Source: Candidatus Methanoperedens sp. (GTDB lineage Archaea; Halobacteriota; Methanosarcinia; Methanosarcinales; Methanoperedenaceae). From it: a stretch of 15,478 bases of DNA. Positions within the stretch are counted from its first letter, which is position 1; each line of letters opens with the position of its first letter. The notes beneath the pieces were generated by a model. That model was not told the origin of the DNA. It worked only from the letters and a program-made list of their open reading frames with translations, and searched no databases. Below, in pieces: positions 1 to 5,146 of this stretch. The stretch covers positions 1 through 15,478 of the forward strand of contig JAPZAN010000070.1 of the NCBI GenBank assembly GCA_027460605.1, written 5' to 3'. The position numbers were made by a program, and so were the translations under genes.

Positions 1-70
1 AGCAGAGAAGAAGAAGGAACAACCAAAGGAAACAGATATTGCAGCGGGCTTAGGCTCGTTATTCGGTTAA
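1..70 (+). CDS. rpl10: Ribosomal protein L10 (acidic stalk protein P0), C-terminal end only
   Basis: Only the last 22 codons are inside the window, reading from base 2 to a TAA at 68-70. They encode a Lys/Glu-rich stretch followed by the tail GLGSLFG. This tail is nearly the same as the GLGALFG end of the L12 protein encoded just downstream; the shared C-terminal motif is characteristic of archaeal/eukaryotic P0 and P1 proteins and is the part that contacts translation GTPases. In archaea L10/P0 anchors several L12 dimers to the large ribosomal subunit, and its gene normally precedes rpl12 in the L11-L1-L10-L12 operon. The gap to the L12 start is 19 nt. Everything upstream is outside the window, so the identification rests on the tail and the neighbour. 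Confidence 0.88.
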   Translation, partial: AEKKKEQPKETDIAAGLGSLFG

Positions 71-89
71 TTTATAAAAGGTGATTAAA

Positions 90-404
90 ATGGAATACGT
101 ATATGCAGCGCTATTATTACACAGCGCAGGAAAGAAAATTACAGAAGATGGAATCACTGCTGTTGTCAAAGCAGCAGGTGCAGATGTTGATGCAGTCAGG
201 GCAAAAGCGCTTGTTTCGGCTCTTGAAGGCGTCAATATAGAAGAGGCTATTTCAAAGGCGGCATTCGCAGCCCCGGCGGCAGTGGCTCCGGCAGCGGCAG
301 CCCCGGCGGCAGCAGCAGAAGCCGAAAAGCCCAAGAAAGACGAGAAAGCAAAAGAAAAAGCTGAAGAATCTGGAATGGAAGGACTCGGCGCCTTGTTCGG
401 CTGA
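90..404 (+). CDS. rpl12: Ribosomal protein L12 (archaeal P1 type)
   Basis: This 104-residue acidic stalk protein forms dimers on L10/P0 and recruits elongation factors to the ribosome. The start MEYVYAALLLH is the classic archaeal L12 N-terminus. Residues 1-58 are the helical dimerisation domain, about 59-78 an Ala/Pro-rich flexible hinge, about 79-96 a Lys/Glu-rich segment, and the end is GLGALFG, the factor-binding tail shared with the L10 upstream. The start is ATG at 90. A GTG at 81 is in frame, but it lies within the GGTGAT ribosome-binding site (80-85), and archaeal L12 proteins begin with MEY, so the longer form is rejected. The hinge is encoded by repetitive, GC-rich codons (about 260-325), which probably reflects low-complexity protein sequence. 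The gene is co-transcribed with L10. Confidence 0.95.
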   Translation: MEYVYAALLLHSAGKKITEDGITAVVKAAGADVDAVRAKALVSALEGVNIEEAISKAAFAAPAAVAPAAAAPAAAAEAEKPKKDEKAKEKAEESGMEGLGALFG

Positions 405-411
405 GAACTTA

Positions 412-438
412 CATTCTTTTTTATTTTTATTTATTTTT
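412..438 (+). terminator. T-rich transcription terminator after rpl12
   Basis: Starting eight bases after the rpl12 stop, the non-template strand is almost all T with a few A (runs of 6, 5 and 5 T). Archaeal RNA polymerase terminates efficiently at such oligo-T tracts without needing a hairpin. A second T-rich patch at about 466-488 could act as backup. It fits the end of the ribosomal stalk operon. Confidence 0.7.
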
Positions 439-550
439 AGGGCAGTCTGTTTAGGTTATTTTTATAATTGTTTTTAAGATTTTTTTTGATGCGCGAAAAG
501 CCTATCGCATTTGAGTAACAATCTCCGCGACAACAAAATGAACGTTAACA

Positions 551-580
551 GCGAACTAATACGAACTCGTACGAACTCAG
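551..580. repeat. Three tandem 10-nt units (A/G)CGAACTnnt
   Basis: The heptamer (A/G)CGAACT starts at 551, 561 and 571, an exact 10-nt spacing with variable last three bases. The last unit begins the left copy of the 57-bp direct repeat. The right copy keeps degenerate counterparts at 1071 (CGGAACT) and 1081 (ACGAACA), so the tandem array seems part of the larger repeated element. Confidence 0.7.
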
Positions 581-627
581 AGTTAAATATTTTCAACTGT
601 CCGGCGCGCCGATAGAAACCGATGCAG
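571..627 (+). repeat. 57-bp direct repeat, left copy
   Basis: This copy aligns without gaps to 1081-1137 with 53 of 57 identical bases. The last 25 or so bases, including the palindrome GGCGCGCC followed by GATAGAAACC, are identical. The copies are 510 bases apart in the same orientation. After position 627 the similarity fades, with one base inserted in the right copy. It is probably a dispersed repeat family of this genome; no transposase is present. Confidence 0.85.
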
Positions 628-731
628 CTATCCGTGTTCCATCACAGGCGCCACATATTTATTACTTTTTAAATATTTAACCCCAGGCGCCGATATGCCT
701 CCAGGCAACCGCCTCACATCAAAATTGAAAA

Positions 732-760
732 ACCACAGAGCGCACAGAGGACACAGAGAA
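732..760. repeat. CACAGAG motif repeated three times at 9-nt spacing
   Basis: CACAGAG occurs at 734, 743 and 752, exactly 9 nt apart, inside an AT-rich background. From memory, similar CACAGAG(G) tracts occur in unrelated bacterial and archaeal genomes, but I cannot verify that here. Three units are too short and too close to be a CRISPR array. Confidence 0.75.
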
Positions 761-825
761 CTATTACACTTCAAGCTATAGTAAGTTTCCTAAATAATCG
801 TAATCACTCTCGAACAATAAATTTT

Positions 826-884
826 GACAGGATTAACAGGATTGACAGGATATAATTTAATCCTGTTCATCCTGTTATCCTGTC
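826..884. repeat. ACAGGAT/ATCCTGT tandem motifs forming an imperfect palindrome
   Basis: ACAGGAT occurs at 827, 836 and 845, every 9 nt. After an 8-nt A/T spacer, its reverse complement ATCCTGT occurs at 860, 869 and 877. The two arms (826-851 and 860-884) are reverse complements apart from a one-base length difference and a base substitution. Transcribed, this would fold into a hairpin of roughly 25 bp. The combination of a short-period tandem repeat and an inverted duplication is unlikely to be chance. Its function is unknown. Confidence 0.85.
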
Positions 885-1080
885 TGAAAACCTTGAAGAA
901 TGCTCAAAAGGCATGTCAAAAATTTGAAATTACGGAAATTTACGAATCATGCTATAATTTGGGATATGTTCTCCGCGACCGGGCGCCCGCTTGAGCGCAG
1001 GACTGTCGCCTCCCGCACAAGGACGCTCGCAGGCGGATTCGGGCTTGTTCCGCACCCTCTGGGCGGCGCACGGAACTCTT

Positions 1081-1137
1081 ACGAACACAGGGTTAACTAT
1101 TTTTAACTGTCCGGCGCGCCGATAGAAACCGATGCAG
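1081..1137 (+). repeat. 57-bp direct repeat, right copy
   Basis: This is the partner of 571-627, with four mismatches, all in the first 34 bases. Unlike the left copy it is followed by an inverted match: CCGATGCAG at 1129-1137 pairs with CTGCATCGG at 1182-1190, which could fold into a stem with a 44-nt loop that contains two CGCAGAT units. The stem half CCGATGCAG is also present in the left copy, but I see no matching second arm near it. Confidence 0.85.
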
Positions 1138-1190
1138 GCTATGCGTATCGAAATTACAAACCGCAGATAAACGCAGATTTGCTGCATCGG
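1129..1190. repeat. Inverted repeat CCGATGCAG ... CTGCATCGG enclosing CGCAGAT units
   Basis: A perfect 9-bp inverted repeat has arms at 1129-1137 and 1182-1190. The enclosed segment carries CGCAGAT at 1162 and 1172 (10-nt period). The left arm belongs to the end of the right 57-bp repeat copy. This may be a structured end of a small repeat element. Confidence 0.65.
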
Positions 1191-1215
1191 CGCCAGAAAT
1201 TTAATGTCATTTAAC

Positions 1216-1683
1216 CTATTCTCGTCGGAATGATGCCAATAAGCCTGTCATTCCTATAGCAAAAAACAACCCCGAGACGATGATTGTTGCTAATGAAATG
1301 ATTAATAATACAAGCGTTGAAATACCCCCAAAAGAACGGACGATATCCGGCAAGCCTAACGGATTCATGGGGTTCATCAGAGAACTTCTAAGGCCAATTG
1401 AAAATATCATAGCGATAACAAAGATCAGAAAAGATTTAAAGAAAGATTCACCACTTTTTATAATATCGTTCTTTTTTGAAGAGTCTAAAGCATCGGCATA
1501 AGTAAAGACCAATCCAGTTATAACAGCTAAGAATAAGGCTCCCCTTTCTCCAAAATCAATACTATCTTTAAAGTCTGGCGTGGGGGGCGAAAGTATCAAT
1601 ATGATTATTTTGAGTACAGCAACCACTATAAAAAGATACATAATTATAAGAAAATAATATTTAAATATCTTTTTTATATCCAT
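1216..1683 (-). CDS. Membrane protein of unknown function, four predicted helices
   Basis: I do not recognise this 155-residue protein. Hydrophobic segments at about residues 9-31, 48-62, 81-98 and 120-149 suggest four transmembrane helices. The loop at 32-47 carries Pro, Asp and Glu, the one at 63-80 is charged (DSSKKND), and the loop at 99-119 is rich in Pro, Asn and Met. No catalytic motif is visible and there is no cleavable signal peptide; the first helix would be a signal anchor. The start is ATG at 1683. No ribosome-binding site precedes it, but a TATA-like element at 1709-1717 lies about 29 nt upstream, consistent with a leaderless transcript. It stands alone between the repeat-rich region and ilvD, which is transcribed divergently from it. 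The hydrophobic periodicity makes a real gene likely. Confidence 0.72.
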   Translation of the reverse strand: MDIKKIFKYYFLIIMYLFIVVAVLKIIILILSPPTPDFKDSIDFGERGALFLAVITGLVFTYADALDSSKKNDIIKSGESFFKSFLIFVIAMIFSIGLRSSLMNPMNPLGLPDIVRSFGGISTLVLLIISLATIIVSGLFFAIGMTGLLASFRRE

Positions 1684-1708
1684 AATCGATACACAAATAG
1701 CACAAAGA

Positions 1709-1717
1709 GTATTAAGC
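1709..1717 (-). promoter_or_regulatory. Putative TATA box for the 155-residue membrane protein gene
   Basis: On the minus strand CTTAATACT is preceded by an A/G-rich BRE-like stretch, and its centre is about 29 nt before the ATG at 1683. The distance suits archaeal leaderless initiation, but the match to a TATA consensus is modest. Confidence 0.35.
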
Positions 1718-1742
1718 CTTTTGCATATCTTAACTGTAATTA

Positions 1743-1822
1743 TACCGTTTTATTATGAGGTCTCACATTACAACAACGGTAAACTACTTTTTTATCATTC
1801 CTTTTGGAGAAATAAAACGGTA
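1743..1822. repeat. Perfect 12-bp inverted repeat TACCGTTTTATT / AATAAAACGGTA
   Basis: The arms are at 1743-1754 and 1811-1822 with a 56-nt spacer. ACGGTAAA also occurs as a direct repeat at 1776 and 1817. The spacing is long for a dimeric operator and the element is too small to encode a protein. It could be a tiny non-autonomous element, or paired regulatory sites in the divergent promoter region. Confidence 0.6.
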
Positions 1823-1997
1823 AATAGTTTAATAGAAAATCATAACTACAACTAACCATAATCCCATTCTTAAAGACAAAACCTCTACACATCGTTTTTC
1901 ACCTGATGCCCATCCCGACTTTCAATATACCTGCTGACAATCCCCCCTCTCAACTCCCACGAAAGCACTCCGCCGCCCAAAAGCCACCCAAACGGAA

Positions 1998-2008
1998 TAT
2001 TTAAAATA
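1998..2008 (+). promoter_or_regulatory. TATA box of ilvD (leaderless promoter)
   Basis: TATTTAAAATA is preceded by a CGGAA BRE-like sequence, and its centre is about 32 nt upstream of the ilvD ATG. Transcription would start within a few bases of the start codon. No purine-rich ribosome-binding site lies between, which agrees with a leaderless mRNA. Confidence 0.65.
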
Positions 2009-2034
2009 ATTGCCGTCCTCTACACTCATGTATC

Positions 2035-3702
2035 ATGAGAAGCGATAATATCAAAAAAGGACTTGAACGCGCCCCCCACAGGTCTTTATTAAAAGCAGTC
2101 GGGCTGACCGATGAAGAAATGGCTCTTCCCTTCATAGGAGTAGTAAACTCCTGGAACGAGATAATACCCGGGCACATTCATCTTGACAAGCTCGCCGAAG
2201 CCGTAAAAGCCGGGATACGCATGGCAGGCGGCGTACCATTTGAGTTCAACACCATCGGGATATGCGACGGCATAGCAATGGGGCATACTGGCATGAAGAA
2301 CTCGCTGCCAAGCAGGGAATTGATAGCAGACAGCATCGAGCTCATGGTCGAAGCGCACCAGTTTGACGGCATGGTCATGATACCCACATGCGACAAGATA
2401 GTTCCCGGACACCTGATGGCTGCCGGAAGGCTGGACATCCCCGCCATTGTAGTAACAGGCGGTCCCATGATGCCCGGAATCGTCGGCGACGAGCCCCGCG
2501 ATGTTATCTCCCTGTTCGAGGCTGTTGGAGCGCGCCAGAACAACAAACTCTCGGATGAGGAGTTGAAGATTCTTGAAGACTGCGCGTGCTGCGGGGCGGG
2601 TTCATGCGCCGGATTATTTACAGCCAATACGATGGCATGTGTTACAGAGGCGCTGGGCTTGAGCCTTCCCGGATGCGGCACCGCGCATGCGGTGGATGCC
2701 AAAAAGACACGGATTGCAAAGCATACCGGCATGAAGATACTTGAACTTGTGGAAAAAGGCATAAGACCAACGCAAATAGTTACACGGGAATCGCTTGATA
2801 ATGCGATACGCGTGGACATGGCAATAGGGGGCAGCACAAATACCGCGCTTCATTTACCCGCAATAGCGCAGGAATTCGGGCTTGACCTTCCGCTTATGAG
2901 GTTTGATGAAATAAGCAAAGAGACGCCGCATCTTATAAACCTGAGACCCGGAGGAGACCGCTATCTTATAGACTTTGAACGCGCAGGCGGAGTACCCGCA
3001 ATCCAGCAGCGGCTGCAGGAGAAACTTGACATGGACACCCTGACCGTATCAGGAAAAACCCTTGGCGAGAACCTGAAGGAATATATAATCATAAATCCGC
3101 GCGCCAATAAGGAGATAATCGCAACACTTGAATCACCGATTCATGCCGAAGGCGGTATAGCTGTGCTGAAAGGCAGCCTCGCTCCTGATGGTTCGGTAAT
3201 AAAGCAGACGGCAGTAAGCCGGAATATGCAGCGGCACTCCGGGCATGCGCGTGTTTTTGATGGCGAAGAGGCGGCGATGAAGGCTATAATGGCAAAGAAA
3301 ATCAAACCGGGTGACTGCCTTGTTATCAGGTACGAAGGACCAAAAGGAGGACCGGGAATGCGGGAAATGCTCTCGCCGACTGCTGCGATAGCCGGGATGG
3401 GACTTATCGATTCGGTTGCGCTCATAACAGACGGGCGGTTCTCTGGAGGTACAAGAGGACCATGCATCGGTCACGTATCGCCTGAGGCTGCTGATGGCGG
3501 AGCTATTGCGCTTGTGAGGGATGGCGATATTATTGAGATTGATATACCAAAGCGTGTGTTGAATCTCAAGCTCTCGCAGGAAGAACTTGAGAGAAGAAGA
3601 AAAGCTTGGAAACCGCCGGCGCCAAAGGTTACGAGAGGTTATCTGGCGCGGTATCAGAAGCAGGTGGGTTCGGCTGATAAGGGAGCAGTCTTCAGGTATT
3701 AA
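2035..3702 (+). CDS. ilvD: Dihydroxy-acid dehydratase
   Basis: This 555-residue iron-sulfur enzyme dehydrates 2,3-dihydroxy-3-methylbutanoate and -pentanoate to the 2-oxo acids, the third common step of valine, isoleucine and leucine synthesis (also supplying the pantothenate precursor). All IlvD/Edd landmarks are present: ICDGIAMGHTGM with Cys77, PTCDKIVPGH with Cys119 and Lys121, CCGAGSCAGLFTANTM with Cys191, GGSTNTALHLPAIA, RYEGPKGGPGM, and near the C-terminus DGRFSGGTRGPCIGHVSPEA. Cys77, Cys119 and Cys191 are the likely cluster ligands, and Lys121 corresponds to the lysine next to the magnesium site in the family. The length is normal and it is intact. It is not next to other branched-chain genes here. 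The start is ATG at 2035, supported by the TATA box spacing; the nearby ATG at 2028 is out of frame. Confidence 0.97.
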   Translation: MRSDNIKKGLERAPHRSLLKAVGLTDEEMALPFIGVVNSWNEIIPGHIHLDKLAEAVKAGIRMAGGVPFEFNTIGICDGIAMGHTGMKNSLPSRELIADSIELMVEAHQFDGMVMIPTCDKIVPGHLMAAGRLDIPAIVVTGGPMMPGIVGDEPRDVISLFEAVGARQNNKLSDEELKILEDCACCGAGSCAGLFTANTMACVTEALGLSLPGCGTAHAVDAKKTRIAKHTGMKILELVEKGIRPTQIVTRESLDNAIRVDMAIGGSTNTALHLPAIAQEFGLDLPLMRFDEISKETPHLINLRPGGDRYLIDFERAGGVPAIQQRLQEKLDMDTLTVSGKTLGENLKEYIIINPRANKEIIATLESPIHAEGGIAVLKGSLAPDGSVIKQTAVSRNMQRHSGHARVFDGEEAAMKAIMAKKIKPGDCLVIRYEGPKGGPGMREMLSPTAAIAGMGLIDSVALITDGRFSGGTRGPCIGHVSPEAADGGAIALVRDGDIIEIDIPKRVLNLKLSQEELERRRKAWKPPAPKVTRGYLARYQKQVGSADKGAVFRY

Positions 3703-3734
3703 TTCCACCACCTTTTTAGATATCCGATGCAATG

Positions 3735-3743
3735 TTTAATTAA
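3735..3743 (+). promoter_or_regulatory. Putative TATA box of the MNT gene
   Basis: TTTAATTAA lies with its centre about 35 nt before the ATG at 3774, in the 71-nt gap after ilvD. No ribosome-binding site precedes the ATG, so a short or absent leader is plausible. The composition is AT-rich, so the match is weak evidence. Confidence 0.35.
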
Positions 3744-3773
3744 TCGCAAAGACCTATTAATTCAGGCTTTAAT

Positions 3774-4067
3774 ATGAAAACACTCGATGAAATAAAAAAT
3801 ATCCTTTCGCAGCATAAGGAAGAAATAAAACAAAAGTATGAAGTCAGAGAGATAGGGATATTTGGTTCATATGTGAGAGGAGAAGAAAGAGAAGCCAGCG
3901 ATATTGACATTCTCGTGGAGCTTGGGAAAGCAATTGGATTACTAAAATTTATTGAAATCGAGGAATACCTCAGTGACCTCTTAGGTGTTAAAGTAGACCT
4001 CGTGATGAAAGGAGCGCTCAAACCGAGAATAGGGGAGCGTATTTTAAAGGAAGTAGTCTATGTATAA
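3774..4067 (+). CDS. MNT-type minimal nucleotidyltransferase, orphan antitoxin
   Basis: This 97-residue protein is a minimal nucleotidyltransferase of the MntA/DUF4111-like group. The signature GSYVRGE (Gly31-Ser32) is followed by SDIDILVE with Asp43 and Asp45, and a third acidic residue lies in VKVDLV (Asp75); these are the metal-binding carboxylates of the DNA polymerase beta fold. In HEPN/MNT toxin-antitoxin pairs such a protein is the antitoxin and AMPylates the HEPN ribonuclease. The HEPN gene normally starts at or just after the MNT stop. Here TAA is followed directly by an ATG that opens a HEPN-like start and stops after seven codons (4068-4091), so the toxin has been lost. The active-site residues of the MNT are intact, so it may act on another HEPN protein or simply be decaying. 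Confidence 0.88.
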   Translation: MKTLDEIKNILSQHKEEIKQKYEVREIGIFGSYVRGEEREASDIDILVELGKAIGLLKFIEIEEYLSDLLGVKVDLVMKGALKPRIGERILKEVVYV

Positions 4068-4091
4068 ATGAGAGAGGACTACCAACTCTAA
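4068..4091 (+). pseudogene. Remnant of a HEPN (DUF86) toxin gene start
   Basis: Immediately after the MNT stop (TAAATG) a short frame reads MREDYQL and stops. DUF86 HEPN toxins commonly begin with M-(K/R)-x-D-Y-x-L-Y-L-E-D-I-L, so both the position and the residues fit. After the stop the same frame continues DLFF, so a loss of about six bases (the codons for Y-L-E, leaving TAA) could have produced the stop. Beyond that no HEPN similarity remains before idsA. The region is too short to be certain, but the exact TAAATG junction makes the interpretation reasonable. Confidence 0.5.
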
Positions 4092-4141
4092 GACCTCTTT
4101 TTCAAAACATTCCAAAAAAGTGATAGTGGCAGACTTTCCCA

Positions 4142-5104
4142 CTAATATTTCCGCTCAATCATATAATCCGCAAGCCCGATGAGCGTCTTCTTTGCCTCGG
4201 AATCAGGAAGCACTGACAGCGCAGCCTTGCCCTCATCCACAAACCCGAGCGCCTTGTTCATTGCATAATCAATCGAACCTGATTCTTTAAGGGTGGTAAG
4301 CGCCGCGGATATCTCGCTCCTTGTCGCGTTGCTCTTCCCGAGAGCATCGATAATCACCCCTTTTGACAACGCATGGATAACAATGAGCGTGCGTTTACCC
4401 TCGATAATGTCCCCACCCTGCGCTTTCCCGAGTATTTCCTCAGGCGTAATAAGATCAATAACATCGTCGTATATCTGGAACCCGACTCCTGTCAGCCGGC
4501 CGAAATCCCACAGCGCACGTACTACTTCCCTGTTAGCCCCCGACAGTACAGCACCCATTTTCACGGCAGTGGCGAAAAGCACTGCGGTCTTTTTCTCCAC
4601 CATGCGCATGTACTCTTCTTCGGTAACGTCCTTCCGTGTTTCAAAATTCATATCCATCCACTGTCCTTCGCATATGTCAGTACAGGTTTTCGATAGGAGT
4701 TCAAGACTTTCAACAAGTCTTTGCGGCTCGCTTTTTGTGCAGGAAAGGATTTCAAAAGCTTTTGAATAAAGGGCATCGCCCGCGATAATCGCCCGCGGGA
4801 CACCCCATTTTTTATGAACAGTGGTAAGCCCCCTCCGGAGGTCTGCCTCATCCATAATGTCATCATGGATTAAAGTGAAATTATGAACCAGTTCTACAGC
4901 CACTGCCGCGGGAAGTACATCTTCGGGCTTGCCTCCTACAGCTTCTGCCGCCAATAACAATGCAGATGGGCGAAGCCTTTTTCCTCCACCATCCAGCAGG
5001 TGGCGCATGGCCTTATACAATTCATCCGGGGGAGTGATAGGAAGGAATCTGGGGATGGATTCATCCACCAATTTGGCTTTTTTCTGGAGGATTTCTTCAA
5101 TCAT
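4142..5104 (-). CDS. idsA: Geranylgeranyl diphosphate synthase (short-chain polyprenyl synthase)
   Basis: This 320-residue trans-prenyltransferase condenses IPP with allylic diphosphates, and in archaea makes the C20 chain of ether lipids. It shows GGGKRLRP (39-46), the first aspartate-rich motif DDIMD (81-85) followed by RRG, the KKTA region (about 171-174), and the second motif GFQIYDDVID with Asp213, Asp214 and Asp217. The residue five positions before the first motif is Phe76; in this family a bulky aromatic there limits chain length, consistent with a C15-C20 product. The ATG at 5104 has GGAGAT at about 5114-5119 as ribosome-binding site. It is the last gene of the mvk-ipk-fni-rnj-idsA run, 42 nt after rnj, and converges with the MNT gene. 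Product length cannot be fixed from sequence alone. Confidence 0.94.
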   Translation of the reverse strand: MIEEILQKKAKLVDESIPRFLPITPPDELYKAMRHLLDGGGKRLRPSALLLAAEAVGGKPEDVLPAAVAVELVHNFTLIHDDIMDEADLRRGLTTVHKKWGVPRAIIAGDALYSKAFEILSCTKSEPQRLVESLELLSKTCTDICEGQWMDMNFETRKDVTEEEYMRMVEKKTAVLFATAVKMGAVLSGANREVVRALWDFGRLTGVGFQIYDDVIDLITPEEILGKAQGGDIIEGKRTLIVIHALSKGVIIDALGKSNATRSEISAALTTLKESGSIDYAMNKALGFVDEGKAALSVLPDSEAKKTLIGLADYMIERKY

Positions 5105-5146
5105 AAACTGGTTATCTCCGTTTTAAAGAATTTCTTATTAGGAGTT

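Larger units (their letters stand above)
439..1215. other. Gene-poor, repeat-rich intergenic region
   Basis: About 0.78 kb separates the rpl12 terminator from the next believable gene. It holds a 57-column direct repeat (571 and 1081), four clusters of short motifs repeated every 9-10 bases (551-580, 732-760, 826-884, 1162-1178), a 9-bp inverted repeat (1129-1137 with 1182-1190) and a GC-rich patch at about 970-1078 that contrasts with the AT-rich surroundings. Both long-repeat copies are preceded by the same 10 bases TCTCCGCGAC (522 and 970) and followed at some distance by GGCGCC. Open frames of 60-85 codons exist but overlap the repeats and resemble nothing I know. I interpret the region as an accumulation site for dispersed repeats, with no proven function. 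Confidence 0.75.
1684..2034. other. Divergent intergenic region upstream of ilvD
   Basis: The 351 bases between two divergently transcribed genes contain the TATA-like element at 1709, a perfect 12-bp inverted repeat (1743-1754 with 1811-1822) and the ilvD TATA box near 2003. The stretch at about 1860-1990 is pyrimidine-rich with no gene or structure that I can support. Confidence 0.6.

Noticed and set aside
551..884. Possible CRISPR array
   Set aside because: The repeats are 7-mers at 9-10 nt spacing, without 25-40-nt repeats or unique spacers, and no cas gene is nearby.
900..1187. Open frames of 68 codons (+) and 85 codons (-) in the repeat-rich region
   Set aside because: They overlap each other and the GC-rich patch and repeat copies, have no supported start signals and resemble no family I know.
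2178..2837. 219-codon open frame opposite ilvD, and other frames opposite ilvD (2089-2412, 3133-3732)
   Set aside because: They are antisense shadows of a strongly conserved gene and show no family motifs.
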